From assembly GCA_038373865.1 (NCBI GenBank), contig JAXGGA010002973.1, positions 1 to 64,000 of the forward strand: a stretch of DNA of 64,000 bases, given 5' to 3'. How positions within the stretch are numbered: the first letter of the stretch is position 1; each line of letters begins with the position of its first letter. A model generated the notes under the pieces. That model was given only the letters and a program-made list of their open reading frames with translations. It made no database searches and was not told the DNA's origin. The position numbers were made by a program, and so were the translations under genes. This document shows, piece by piece, positions 22,532 to 35,119 of the stretch. Source of the stretch: Uloborus plumipes (taxonomy: Eukaryota > Arthropoda > Arachnida > Araneae > Uloboridae).

Positions 22532-24511
22532 TATCAAGAGTAGTTGTTTCCTTTGCTTATACAAATTTTGTGGTGAACCAGGGGCTCAGAAGTGTTATAA
22601 GTATGCCTAAAAATAAGCTATGAACTACTTCTAAAACGATCAACCAAGGAATAAATTTAAAAATAACAGAAATTTTGGGGAAATTTTCAGTAGCTCTAAC
22701 ATCTTTTATGTCTTTTACAGAGCTGTAGATAGCTATATTCAGTAAAATTGATAAACTAAAAATGAAGATATATTTTTTAAAAGAATACAAATGAAGAACA
22801 ACTTTCAGAAAACAACTCTGATGAAAATAAACCCTACAAAAACTTTTTTTTTTTTTTCAGATCAGAAAGTGAGGGGAAAAGCTCTACAAGAATCGATATT
22901 TTTTCTAAAAATAAAGGGAAAAAGAAATATTTTCCTTCTATTTTAATTGTGTTCCAGGAAAGGAAAACTTGAAACTCATCAAAAACAACGTAATCAAATG
23001 TGAATTTCAGACAAAACTGATCATCATGGTTTTTAATTAACAGAAAGTTTCTCAGCTAGTATATTAAAGAAACTGGAAAAATAAACAAAGCTATAGACTA
23101 TCATTTACGAAACGTTTACATGCAAATACCAAACATCTCATTACGGCATCCAAAGACATCAGTTTCACTCTTGCTAGGGATCATCATCATTCATTAAAAC
23201 CTCAAGAGAGCTAGAATGAGCCTCTCAGTTTTTCTGCGATTACCTTCACTCCGGTAGCAATAATTATTTGGCACACCAGCTAGATGTTCCCAAATTCTGG
23301 TATGGCTCTGTTATTGGATTAGTCATATGTGTTATAACTTTTTCTGATTATACCAAGTGACGATGCTTGTAACTTTGTACAAACATTGCTTTAAGATTTT
23401 TAGACAAATTATCCTTTTTTTTTTTTTTAATTCCTTATAAAAGTCTCTGCATTTGAGCAAATTTCTTCGAAATATTCGATGGTGCACCGAATTTTGGAAA
23501 GCTAAACCATAAATAAAAGTGGTACAAAATGGTTCACATGGTTCAAACATTGTATACCAAGTAATAAAGTGCATTGCATCATATCTCAAGACTTTCTGTG
23601 CTAATTTCAATAATGTAAATGCCATACGTGAAATACATTCTTATGGACACAACCTAAGCACATACAAAATGCAAGTTTTCAGACAAAATAAATGAATTAT
23701 TAAGTAAAACAAATAGATTTATTCAAAAATAAAAGCACCATTAGCCGAAATTAAACATCATTTTAATGATTGCAGCAAAACCTCAAGGAAATATTTCCTA
23801 GGATAAAACCCAAACTGAGAGAGAGACAGAAGACATATTTTTGTCAAAGAAGAAATATTTAAATGAAAACATTACAGTAAACTGTTGTAAAATTGAAAAA
23901 TAAAAAGATCAAATTACTCTCCTAGGAAAAATTTAATGATGTTGTTAGTCAAATGAAAAAGTAGTTGCTTCTCAGAATAACTGTTTTCTTAAAAGAATCA
24001 TTAGTAAGAATGGCAGAGATTACCAAGCGTGGATTATTTAAAATTTAAAATACAATGTCATATAATCTAATTCTTAGTTTGGACAGACAAAAAAATAAAG
24101 GATGTAAAAATTTTTAAAAAATGCTTCAAAGCATGCTGCAGTGACTTTTGATATGATGAATAAATAATGCGATTTGTTGAAATGTGGAGAAGGACAATTG
24201 AACCTATAATTTTGAAGTTAAACATACGGCTCATTACTACAGCAACCGTTTCAATTAATTCAACTACCACTAACGAGATGAAATCTACCCTTTTTTCCCA
24301 TGTGATTTATTTAAAGGCTACCCTGCTCAAGTTTTGTAAATTAATATGTTACTTTATTTAGCAAATAACCAGGTTATTAACTATCTAAACAATTATTATA
24401 GTTTACGCAGAGTCCTATTAAATTGAAAAGATTACCTTTATGACAGCGGAATACTTCGGGAATAGTAAGTCTTATGCAGATTTGCAATAGAAATATCTCA
24501 AGTTTAAGTAC
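22532..24511. other. No gene seen
   Basis: Several frames of 60-97 codons (for example 22557-22790 minus, hydrophobic, and 23332-23625 minus) show no family motif and follow AT composition. A poly-T run lies at 22846-22858. Confidence 0.45.
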
Positions 24512-24700
24512 TGCATTTTTTTTCTCTTTTTTTATTTATTTATTTTTATCTATTTATTTTTTTCATTTGTTTATTTATATTTTTTATTTTTTATTTCTTT
24601 ATTTTTTTCTTCAATTGTATACATACTGTTTTTTTTTTTTTTTTAATTTCGTTTTATTTTTTTTATTTTATTTTGTTTATTTTTATTTTATTTTTATTTT
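24512..24700. repeat. T-rich TTTA/TTTTA low-complexity tract
   Basis: About 190 bp of almost only T and A. The Phe/Tyr/Leu frame across it is spurious. Confidence 0.9.
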
Positions 24701-24964
24701 GACGTTTTAAGGGTTTTTTGTACCTTATTGTACGAAGTTGATTAGAAAAGTATCAGACTTTCTTTTCAAAGCCTGAAGTACTTTGACACAAACACGTATG
24801 TAATTATGAGCAATTTTGTAAATTTCAGATTAGTTGGCAAACGAATTTAAGTCTTCTGATGCTGTTATATATATTATCCACTAAACCATGTGTTTGATTT
24901 TAAGGTATTAATTAGGTTATCACTTATTAGAAAACAAACACGCTAGTCTTCTGGTGCTATTATA

Positions 24965-25770
24965 CAGGGTGGTTATAAATTAACAGGAGGTGTTTAGAGC
25001 CCTCTAGCTCGCGAACTACTGGGCGAAACATTGCCGAATTTCGTGAGCGTGCATATTAGACCATGGGATTTTGATTTCTGGAATAAAAAAAAATAGTTTG
25101 AAAAATCACCACCAGGGGGAAATTTGGCGCTGTAAAAGTGTATTATTCTGATTATCGAAGATTTAAACTCGAAAAGATGCTGTATAAATCAATTTCGCCA
25201 AGCAAAAATGATTGTTCTTTGCAAATGAGGTTTAATATGATCGCCGTAGAATTTTCTATTAAAAAAAAATTCACCACGCCCCCAAGGCCCCCAAGGTCGC
25301 CCGATTTCAATCCATGTGATTTTTGGTTGTGGGGATATCTGAAAAGTGTAGTCTATCAAAGAAACATTTCTGATATCGCAAGTTTAAAAGATATGATAAT
25401 TTTAAAAGTTAGAGAAATCCATTCTGATATGTTACGATCTGCCGTAGAAAATGTTGTGCATCGTATGCAGTTCTTACAACTTTACAATGGCGATCATATC
25501 GAACCACATTTGTGACAAAAAAAGTCATTTTTGCAAATAAAATGGATGCATATTTTGTCAGTAGCAATTAATTCTTCGATAATCAGAATAATATACTTTT
25601 ACAGCGCCAAATTTCCCCCTGGTGGTGATTTTTCAAACTATTTTTTTTTAATTCCAGAAATCAAAATCCCATGGTCTAATGTGCACGCTCACGAGATTTG
25701 GCAATGTTTCTCCCAGTAGTTCGAGAGCTAGAGGGCTCCAAACACCTCCTGTTAATTTATAACCACCCTG
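24965..25770 (+). mobile_element. Mariner-type element, internally deleted, with about 200-bp inverted ends
   Basis: Starts CAGGGTGGTTATAAATTAAC, mirrored at its right end, with TA on both sides (24963-24964, 25771-25772). The inverted repeats run about 200 bp each (24965 to about 25162 and about 25570 to 25770) and are nearly identical, with the CACCACCAGGGGGAAATTTGG block in both. Only the C-terminal part of a transposase lies between them, so the 806-bp element is a deletion derivative. Confidence 0.92.
25275..25515 (+). pseudogene. Mariner/IS630-type transposase, C-terminal fragment
   Basis: About 79 codons ending at a stop at 25513-25515. It carries RSPDFNPCDFWLWGYLK, the region with the last catalytic Asp in this widespread arthropod family, followed by the usual C-terminal helices (LKDMIILKVREI, VENVVHRM). 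The first two catalytic Asp residues and the DNA-binding domain are missing; the open frame upstream of 25275 does not look like transposase and runs into the left inverted repeat. Confidence 0.88.
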
Positions 25771-25899
25771 TACATAGAATATACATAGAACTATTTACAT
25801 GGATTTATTTTCAAAGTATACTCTCTAAGTTAGTTAATTTATTTGCGTTATTCTCAAAATGCTGCAATTTGTTCTTCTAAGGCAGACTCAACAATACTA

Positions 25900-26058
25900 T
25901 AGTGGACACCGGTTGATTGAATTAGGGGTTAGTTGAATCAAACGCTTCGATGAATCAAATCGTTAAAAGCAAAACGAAGTTCAACTTTATTCAATAAACT
26001 CCGTTATTGAATCCCAACTTTTTAGAACAAATGTGATTCGAGAAGGCGGCGGCTACTG
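25900..26058. mobile_element. Possible pogo/Tigger-like MITE
   Basis: Left end TAGTGGACACCGGTTGATTG and right end, read inward, CAGTAGCCGCCGCCTTCTCG; TA flanks both (25898-25899, 26059-26060). The ends match only partly (about 8 of 12), but GTGGACACCGGTTGATTGAAT is close in style to Tigger termini. Confidence 0.5.
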
Positions 26059-28076
26059 TATATGTTTTTTAACAGTTCCCGAATTACCTTTAAGTGTTAA
26101 ATTTTTCACTATTTATATAAAAATGCTTAAAAAATGTATATTTATAGGAAGTTGAAACTCTAATACACAAACAGAGCACACACATTCCTTCTTAGGTATT
26201 TCTTTTATTGAAAAATGGAAAAGAAATTATTAAATTTCATCCTTCTCTATACCACGTGTAAAGAGAGCTGGCATATGAAAAAATATTAATCTCCCACTCT
26301 CCGCACTTTTCCTCTTATGGTTGTCATTGTTACGGCGCTACGGACTTTTTTCTCACTTAAACGTAAAATAAATGAAGTCCCTCAACAGCAGTGCATAAAA
26401 AAAAGAGTGGAGCTGTTTTCTTTCGTACGGTTTCCATGGAGACGACGCAAAATTTCTGAACTTAATACGCCTATTTAAAAGTAACAGAGCATAATCTTAT
26501 GAATTGACATTTTTCTTTTGTGTTGTTATACTTCATTTGTGTAATTATTTTTTTTCAAGGGAAAAATTTTTCTTAACATACTCGATAACTAGTTTCTGAC
26601 TACTAAATATTTTTAAAAAAATTAAGTGAGAGTTACTTGTGTTAATAATTAACTATGAATCATACATGAGTGAAGTAAATGTAACTTTTTTTTCTTTATG
26701 TTTCGGTTATTATTTGCAAAGTTCTTTATTTTAGAACAAAATTGCTTTCCATATTGCTCCATTTACAGCGAATATGCATCTCTTTTTTGATATAAAAAAG
26801 TGCAAAACGAGTAAAGCAAAACTTTCAAATGCTGAAATTCGATAAAATTTGAGCGGAAAAATATGTAAATAATACGATTCATGAAGAATGTTGCAATAAT
26901 GTCACATTGTAATGGATTACAAAATATCTCTTTCTTTCTTGAAACTCATTCTTGCATATTTTCCACAACATTTAGAATGCAAAAATGAGCCAATAGAATA
27001 GAGTGATGCATTACATCAACATTCAGAGCTTCCAGTTAGAATTCACACTCATACATTATACATTCCATTTTGTATGGAAACGAAAAAAAAAATTTTTTTT
27101 TAGAAGAATGGTATCATCAGTCTTTACTTTTTAAAAATTTTCATCTCAAGAGCTTAGTCAAACTGTTTATTGATATGTACATCATTAAAAGTAATGATTT
27201 TCATTCTATAAGAGTAATATTTTCGCAGTTTTAATGTCTAACACAGAGAATCAATGTAATTGATATTAATGATTGCTGTGTATTACACAACAAGTATTTT
27301 TAGAAAGTAGTACAGTGCTTTAGATATTAATATTTTGACGATTTCTCGCTTACTTATTTATTGGAATGTAAATATGCTCATAGGGAACGAGGGGGAAGGG
27401 GGTGAAGTTGAATTTTTATGATTACTCACTTTTTTTCAGGGTGAGCAAATTGGAAATTTGTTTCATAAAAAATTGCAGCTCATAAAAAAAGACGTGCAAC
27501 AGTTTTTTTTATAAACTTGCATTGAAACATTATTTTTGTTTTCAACAGTAAACTTGTATATTAAAAAGAAGTAGTATTCCACTTTTTTTCCCAAGGAGTA
27601 AAGTGAAAAAATAAAGAATTTACTGCATAAATGAATACATAGTAAAGCAATAATTACACTAAACAAAGAATAAATATTTACCGAATAGAGTTAATATATT
27701 TTCCAATTGTTTTTCATCTTCTGCATGTCATTTTACATAAATATTAAGGTAAAAATCGTAAGATAGAGTTTCTAAAATTCAAACGTCTTGTACTTTTGAA
27801 CTAGGGTTATCTTTTCGAATTCAAATACGCTTTACTGATCTAATTAAAGTACTGGATTGCCGAAAGGCCAGTTTTATTCGTTTTATTAATAATTTCTTAG
27901 CAAAAAAGGAAGTCATCTGGTCTAGGTGAACTAAGAACTAATCATAAATATTAATTTTCATTGTGTGTGTAAAGATATTTTAAAATAAACTGAAACAAAC
28001 TGTTACCATTGAACTGGGTTCTCATTTCATTTAAACATATATAATTCGTTAACAAAGGCGAAGGACTGTATTTGTA
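26059..28076. other. No gene seen
   Basis: AT-rich, no recognised repeat ends or proteins. Confidence 0.45.
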
Positions 28077-28412
28077 CACTAAAAAATGAATGTGGTTTTT
28101 TCAGTATAATACAGCTAATTTTATAGTAATAAACTGTAAAAATTGCTAATTTCACAGTAATAAACTGTAAAACTGCTACTTTTACAGTACTAAACTGTAC
28201 AATACAGTACTAAACTAACCACTTTAAAATGCACAGTAATAAACTTCAAAATTTTTAATTTTACAGTCTATTCCCCTAAAATTAGAAATTTACAGTTTAT
28301 TACTGTAAAATTAGCAATTTTACAATTTGTTACTGTTAAATTATAAATTTTTACAGTTTATTGCTATAAAATTAGCTGCATGATACTGTAAAAACAACAG
28401 TCATTTTTTAGT
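28077..28412. mobile_element. CACTG-type MITE, copy C
   Basis: Begins CACTAAAAAATGAATGTGGT after TA and ends AACAGTCATTTTTTAGT before ATA. It shows the family pattern clearly: repeated AAACTGTAAAA blocks on the left half and their complement TTTACAGTTTATTACTG on the right half, so the whole element can fold. The terminal CACTG has decayed at both ends. Confidence 0.78.
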
Positions 28413-29930
28413 ATAACTAGTTTCATTAAAAGGACTATTTAATATATCATATTGTAACCAATCGCGTAGTTATTGTTTCATTTATTGCTTAATTATAAAT
28501 TGAATTTCTCGTAATAATATCCCAGAAGTGCTGATTTGTTGAATGCACAATGACCGTGCACTCCAAGGAAAGGAATGTCATCACTGTGTGGAGTTGTTGG
28601 GAAGGTCCTACCCCAGAGCAATGAATTTATTATGCAAGCACAGGGGGTGACAATGTATTTCGTTGCCACGGCGAACGATCTGAATGCTAGTTGCCAATTT
28701 TGGAAAAGCATTAAACCACATTTCATTCCAGCATTTGGGGATAGAGGTAGTTTTAATTGCTTGTGCTTGACTGGAAGACATATAATTCAAATATTTCAAA
28801 CATTTGGAAATTGATTCATCAGAATAGCAAATGTATCACTTTTGTAAAAGAGAGAGGTAATTTCTTTTTCGATGCCAGCGAATTAATTTTTACAAGAAAG
28901 AAACTTCTAAAACCTTCACATCGATCTCTAGAGCTATTGAAAGACAAAATATTCTTACTTGCCAGGAACTATAAGCCAATACAACACCAATAATCTAGAC
29001 TAAAATCAATCGTTCAAAATGCTAAAAACAGTTGAAATAAAATGCATTTAATTATTTACAGAAGCAATGGGACATGTGCATTAGTAAGTTAGTAGTAAAA
29101 ATAGTAGTAAAATAATGTTAATTAAATAAATGTTTTAAGAATACTTAAACATTTTTTCTTTTCAAATGATAAGAAAATTGATTTATTGCTCTTTGAGCCC
29201 CCACAAGCGCGTACTTCTTAAAAGTATACAATTAGGTATTTTATTTCAATGAAATACTTCTTAGGTATTTTTCTTCTTTCTATACTTTTTTGTATGGATG
29301 CTCAAGTAAAAATGCATATAGGGAGTGATTATCGCGAAAGCACACCTCAATCTAAGTTCAAGTCCGATAGATGTATCCAGTCTTTTTTTTTTCTTTGCAT
29401 TCTTTGTTAATATCTTATTTATTCTCGGTCTAAATGGTCTTTCCCGGAGCAATTAATGTATAGAAAGCCTTCAATATCAAATAGATCAATCCATAAATTT
29501 AAAAAGACTCTTATTCTTAATTTTATTACTAATTGGTTGGCACTATCCCGTTACAAAACGATTTTAACTTTTATCCCTACTCTCCCTGACACCTTTTCAC
29601 ATTCAGTGAAATTAACTTTAAAATGACATAAACTTGTTACTGATAAAAATTGAGCAAGTTTAGTGAGAGCTGTAGTTGTAACGGACAAACAATTTTAATT
29701 CAGTGGATAACTACGCTTTATGAAATCGTTTTCATCAGTCAATTGACTTTGTCTTCTAATTCGGTCATTGCAATGAATGCGCTTTACAAAAAACATCATG
29801 CGCAAGGGTTGTGAACTGAATGCCTGTAAAATATGATGTTGACAGTCTTTTGAACTAGATATTTGAAGTACTTTAAGATTACACTAGCTGTTGATAAAAG
29901 TCAGTTTTGAATAGAATATTTTCGAAACTT
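28413..29930. other. No gene recognised
   Basis: The stretch 28505-28800 has slightly higher GC and overlapping open frames on both strands (77-79 codons), but no known family, start context or splice pattern. Confidence 0.4.
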
Positions 29931-30159
29931 AAATTTATTACTGTGCATTTTACAGTTTTAAACTGGAACCTTTGCTGCCAGTATTATAATGTTTTTACAG
30001 AACAATACAGCTAATTTTTTCTTATTAAACTGTAAAAGTGTGGTAATTAATTGTAAAATTGCTAATTTTGTAGTTTATTATTGTGCATTTTACAGTTTTA
30101 AACGGGAATCTTTGCTGCCAGTATTATACTGTAAAAACAACAGTTTATTTTTTGCAGTG
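29931..30159. mobile_element. CACTG-type MITE, copy D, left end missing
   Basis: Ends TTATTTTTTGCAGTG. It contains two tandem copies of the family's right-hand module (GCATTTTACAGTTTTAAAC then TGCTGCCAGTATTATA): 29945-30000 and 30090-30140. No left terminus is seen. Confidence 0.7.
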
Positions 30160-31665
30160 CAGTAAAAGAATCGAAAGAAGTGATAATTACCATTTAAAGA
30201 TGGCATAATGGCTTGAAAAAATGTATTAATTGATAATTTAGTTACTTCAATAAGTTAGCTTTTTCCTATTTAATGTTTCTTTAATTATGTATAAACAAAA
30301 GAGGACTGCTTAAAATGCCAGGTTGAATGCTTGATTGTTAAGTTTTCTATGATGGAAATAGAGGAAATTGATTTTCTTTTAATATTCGTTTTTCTGTTAA
30401 TTAAGCTCGATTCACAAAACTACAACCCTTTTCTGTTTATCTTTAAACAAGTTCCTACCCTAAAGAAGTACTTGAGGTAATTTTCTTTTCAAAACTAGAG
30501 AATGATGAAAGGATTCTTTTCAAGTGTTACAGTATATACAACGCATTTAAATACCCGAAGGATTTAAGATTAATCTCGTTTGCTTTTATTGTGATACTGA
30601 TGCAATTTTAAATGTCAAAAATATTAATATCGTGTAATATGTTCAAAGATTTTAGATTTATTAGTAGTACTATGATAATGCACGGAAAATATTTCAGGTG
30701 TATTACTGCACATGCACTAGATATTTTTTATAAAACATCAAAGTATAAAAAATTAACTCACTTTGTGGCCTCTCACAATTTAAAAAGAAGCACATTTCAA
30801 ATGACACATTTCCAGTTGAAAAGAAATGACAGTAATTTAATTTAAGACAGCATTAACACCTTCACTTGCACGGCAATTATGAATAGCCGTGCAAGGGATA
30901 TAATAACATATTCATTTGTATGAATGGAACAATCCATAAATTTACTTGGTAACATCGTTAGACAAGTTAAAACACAAAACCCTATGCATCTCGAAACGGG
31001 TAAAACATTTACAACACGCCATTTCCAAGTACAATGGTTCAGCTGTTGAACAGTTCGCACCTTATACCTACCAACACGAAGAGATACGGTTAATTTTGCA
31101 GTTACTTTTTACAGCAGCTTCATGAGAGTAAAAAATTCCTGGTCTGACTAATTTACTAGCTTTTGAAGGTTTTGTGTTAGATGTCAGCATTGAATAAAAG
31201 CTGTGTAGGCAATTGTCGACAAAACATATTATAAGAAGATATTTTAGTGCATGTTGATAATTTTACAAAGGAAAGTCCAACAGATTGGTCAAACTGTGTA
31301 GGTACACGTTCTATAAATGGCATTTATATTGCTTTATTAGCGAAAATTTGATCAGTAGCTCCCCATTCAATTTACACATTTTAAGATTACATTCCAGAGG
31401 CTCTTGCAGTGAAAAGTTTGGGTGATTGTTAAAAAAATTATTATAAATAAAACTCTTTTCGATGCAGTAAGATTCAAAATTTATTTAAGAGACGGTCTAA
31501 AACATCCAAACTGCTTGGTGTTTGGTAAGGGAAAAGGGGAACTACAGAAGTACTACTTCACTAAGTTCAGCGGCAGTCTAGATGTGATGATAAAATTATG
31601 GTTCAATTCAGTGTTTTCCTCAGGGGACTTATGATGAAAAGCATTTATTGCGTACATCTTTTGCG
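30160..31665. other. No gene seen
   Basis: Unassigned AT-rich sequence up to the copia target site; a few 70-77-codon frames lack family motifs. Confidence 0.45.
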
Positions 31666-31670
31666 TACAC

Positions 31671-31982
31671 TGTCGTGTATCCAAGTGTAAGAAGCAGAGG
31701 CAGTGGACTAGGATGGTGAATGCTAAGAACATATTTATTAAGAACACGTGAACGGTAAGAACATAAACGAGGTTAAAAGCACAAGATAAAACATGACTAG
31801 ATGACTAGATACATAGCGACTACCAACAGCCGAGCTGCAAGGTGAATTACCAGGTGAACTACTAGGAGGACTGCACGTGCAACATTTTATACGCTGGTAT
31901 GACGTCATCTGCTCGATCCAGTGTTACGCTTCACTTTACTTCAATCTTCCAAGTACGGAGGGTTTAGTATTGTGGCTCAACA
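31671..31982 (-). repeat. copia 3' LTR
   Basis: 312 bp with TG...CA ends (TGTCGTGTATCC on the plus strand; TGTTGAGCC on the minus). It contains CACGTG (31874-31879), a minus-strand TATAAAA (31885-31891), TGACGTCA (31900-31907) and a minus-strand AATAAA polyadenylation signal (31734-31739). Confidence 0.95.
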
Positions 31983-31993
31983 CCCCCTCTCAA
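31983..31993 (-). promoter_or_regulatory. Polypurine tract
   Basis: Minus-strand GAGAGGGGGTG directly abuts the 3' LTR: the usual primer site for plus-strand DNA synthesis. Confidence 0.85.
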
Positions 31994-32830
31994 TAATAAA
32001 CCCGTAAAATTCAAAAGCATCAATAAAACACACATTAAAAATAATAAAACATCCATATAATACTCAAGTAAAAATAAAGTATAAGATAATACATTTTTCA
32101 CATTTAATAAATTCAAACATTTGTAATGCTTTGGAGCAGGAAGTGGCTTTGTAAATATATCAGCAATCATAACTGACGTAGGGATATGTTCTAGAGAAAT
32201 AATTTTATTATTCATTAACGTGTCTCTAATAAAGTGGTGCCTTATATCAATGTGTTTAGTGCGACTATGATATAAAGAAGATTTTGCTAATTTTAAGGCT
32301 CCATGATTATCAACATAAATTTTAATTTTCGATAAATCCATTAATTCTAATTCGTTTAGTAATTGCTGAAGATATAACGCTTCTTTACATCCATCGGACA
32401 AACTCATGTACTCTGCTTCAGTACTGCTTAAAGCTACAGTTTTTTGCTTTTTCGATTCCCAAGAAATAGTACCATTACATAACATAAAACAAAATCCAGA
32501 ATATGATCGCCTATCTTCAACATCATTACCCCAATCTGAATCAGTATAACCAAACGTATGAAAATCATCTCCATTAAAAACTAAGCCGTAATTAATAGTT
32601 TTCTTTAAGTACCTTAAAATTCGTTTAGCTGCATTCCAATGTGTTTTATCGTAACAAGTTAAAAATTGACTTAATTTGCTAACGCAATAAGAAATATCGG
32701 GCCTAGTACATACAGCCAAGTAATTTAAACTTCCAATTAATTCTCGATAAGGTAACGATTCATCAAGAATTTTAGCTTTAACTAACTTAATACCAACTTC
32801 CATGGGTACTAGCAGTATTACAATCAGTCA
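31994..32830 (-). pseudogene. copia gag-pol, RNase H part
   Basis: Starts next to the insertion at 32833-34397. It opens with the copia connection segment (YRELIGSLNYLAVCTRPDI), then RNase H with its acidic residues: GYTDSDWGND, SSTEAEYM and IYVDNHGAL, then HIDIRHHFIRD and the C-terminal ADIFTKPLP that marks copia pol. It degrades the RNA strand of RNA:DNA hybrids in reverse transcription. The reading frame from about 32803 is one base out of step with the residues just upstream (MTDCNTAST), so one base seems lost in the ACCC run near 32805. No stop interrupts the domain itself. Confidence 0.92.
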
Positions 32831-32832
32831 TA

Positions 32833-34397
32833 CACTAGGTGGCCAAAAGTATCCGGACACTTTCAAAAATTTACATTTTTAGATATAACTCGAGAAATAA
32901 GTGATCAATTGTTCTTTAACTTTAGTCATACAAAATATATTCTTCACCGAACATTTCCAAGTTGAAATTAAATTACCCTTGCATTTGGGGGACGATAAAA
33001 AGGGGGGTCGAAAGAAAAACCGCTTTTTGACCATAACTCTTTGAAAATAGCTCGGAATAAGCTATGCATTTCAGTAATTAATTAGCATACTATGTATAAT
33101 TACTGTACAAATTCAAATGAACGTACCACTCTTACTTCCGAAGATATGAAACATTTTTTAAAAAACGGCAATTTTATTTGAAGGGTTTTTGCTCATAACA
33201 CGCAGAGTTTTTGATCAAACCTTATCAAAACTTCAGGAAAGATGACAAAATACAAGAGAAAGAACATACTAAAACGGTTTTTAAAAATATTAAAAATCCG
33301 ATGAGATATGAACGTTAAAAGGAAATAATTTTGCACGGCGCATGCGCGAAAGACAGAAATTTATAACTACAAAAATATTGTAGCCTGGTGTATACTGCAT
33401 CTTATAAAAAAAGTTCCAGTTGAATATCGTAAAAATTGAAAAAGATATCAGCGATCTAGTGAGCTGTAATTCATTCATTTGCAGTCAATTCATAAATGGA
33501 GAGGGGTTGTTCACAAATAGTGTGGGGACAATCGAGCATATTTTTCAATGTTAAATTGTATACTGTTTAAAAATTTATATTTGGCATAGAAGTCACATTT
33601 CGCCCATTCGACCAAAAAGACCTTATAAGTAGGTGGCCAAAAGTATACGGAGACCCCCTGAAACGTTGATTTTGAACGATGACGAAATAACCTTTATTTT
33701 AAAAATAGCTCTTTGTGGACAGACCCTCACTATGTATGTATTGTCTGCGAATGAATGAAATACAGCTCACTAGACCGCTGATATCTTTTTCAATTTTCAC
33801 GATATTCAACTGGAACTTTTTTTATAAGATGCAGTATATACCAGGCTACAATATTTTTGTAGTTATAAATTTCTGTCGTTCGCGCATGCGCCGTGAAATT
33901 TTTTTTCCTTTTAACGTTCATATCTCATCGGATTTTTAATATTTTTAAAAACCGTTTTAGTATGTTCTTTCTCTTGTATTTTGTCATCTTTCCTGAAGTT
34001 TTGATAAGGTTTGATCAAAAACTCCGCGTGTTCTGAGCGAAAACCCTTCAAATAAAATTGCCGTTTTTTAAAAAATGTTTCATATCTTTGATAGTAAGAG
34101 TGGTACGTTCATTTGAATTTGTACAGTAATTATACATAGTATGCTAATTAATTACTGAAATGCATAGCTTATTTCGAGCTATTTTCGAAGAGTTATGGTC
34201 AAAAAGCGGTTTTCCTTTCGACCCCCCTTTTTTGTCGTCCCCCAAATGAAAGGGTAATTTAATTTCAACTTGGAAATGTTCGGTGAAGAATATATTTTGC
34301 ATGACTAAAGTTAAAGAACAATTGATCACTTATTTCTCGAGTTATATCTAAAAATGTAAATTTTTGAAAGTGTCCGGATACTTTTGGCCACCTAGTG
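32833..34397. mobile_element. TA-flanked palindromic (fold-back) transposon in copia pol
   Basis: 1565 bp beginning CACTAGGTGGCCAAAAGTAT and mirrored at the right end; TA on both sides (32831-32832, 34398-34399). The two arms (32833 to about 33486 and about 33740 to 34397) are inverted copies of about 650 bp, with few differences. The 250-bp centre holds a further copy of the terminal sequence (GTAGGTGGCCAAAAGTATAC near 33630), suggesting an abortive or nested copy of the end. The mirrored 62- and 74-codon frames are the same arm sequence, not genes. Tc1/mariner-type ends by the TA and GGCCAAAAGTATCCGGACAC pattern (inference). Confidence 0.9.
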
Positions 34398-35119
34398 TAT
34401 TAAATCTATCCAGTAATTGTTTTATATAGTTTTGTTGACGCAATGTAATCACACCTTTAACATTTTTGAATTCTATCCCTAAACAGCGATTTGCTTCTCC
34501 AATATATTTTACATTTAAAGATTTACTAAGGTGTTTATGTAGTTTCTGAACAATGTCTGAACCTTCACTGATAAGCAAAAAATCATCGACATAAACACTT
34601 AAAATTGTTAAAAAACCATTTTTTCGCATATAAAAAAGACATGGATCACTCACCGTATTTAAAAATCCGAAATTTGTTAAAATTTGTTTCAATTTAAAAT
34701 ACCAACAACGACCACTTTGTTTTAATTCATACAAGGACTTTTTTAGCAAGCAAGTTTTCTTCCCGTTATCAATATCATTAAGCATTTGTTTCACTTTGTT
34801 ACACAACACAGTATCAGATTCATTTTCCATTAAAAATTTCAAACCAACTTTAAAATGTTTGGGAATTTTCATATACACAGTTTCATCCAAAATACCATTT
34901 AAATAAGTAGTTGTAATATCAAATTGATGAATTTTTACTTTTAATTTTGATGCTAATGAAACCAATAATCTTACAGAACTTAATCTAGAAACTGGAGAGT
35001 ATGTCTGATTTTGAAAATAATTTATGTCGGGAACTTGAGAGAATCCCTGAGCAATTAATCTGACCTTTTTCTGCACATTATTAACACCATTATGTTTGTT
35101 TTTCAAAATAAATCTACTA
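34398..35119 (-). pseudogene. copia gag-pol, reverse transcriptase
   Basis: Open from next to the insertion at 35120-36392 to the palindrome at 34397. It shows the copia RT order: KVRLIAQGFSQ, the first catalytic motif HQFDITTTYLNG (usual form FDVKTAFLNG), a KSLYELKQSGRCWY segment, and the active site YVDDFLLIS with its Asp pair, then GEANRCLGIEF and YIKQLLDRFN. It copies the genomic RNA into DNA inside virus-like particles. Apart from the insertions this domain has no stop, consistent with a fairly young element. Confidence 0.95.

Noticed and set aside
22557..22790. 77-codon hydrophobic minus frame
   Set aside because: AT-biased, no family motif, no splice or promoter support.
24474..24710. 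Phe/Tyr-rich frame resembling membrane segments
   Set aside because: Low-complexity T-rich DNA.
28493..28814. Overlapping open frames with slightly higher GC
   Set aside because: No recognised family on either strand; kept only as unassigned sequence.
33290..33939. Two similar small proteins on opposite strands
   Set aside because: They are the same sequence in the two arms of the palindrome, with no gene signals.
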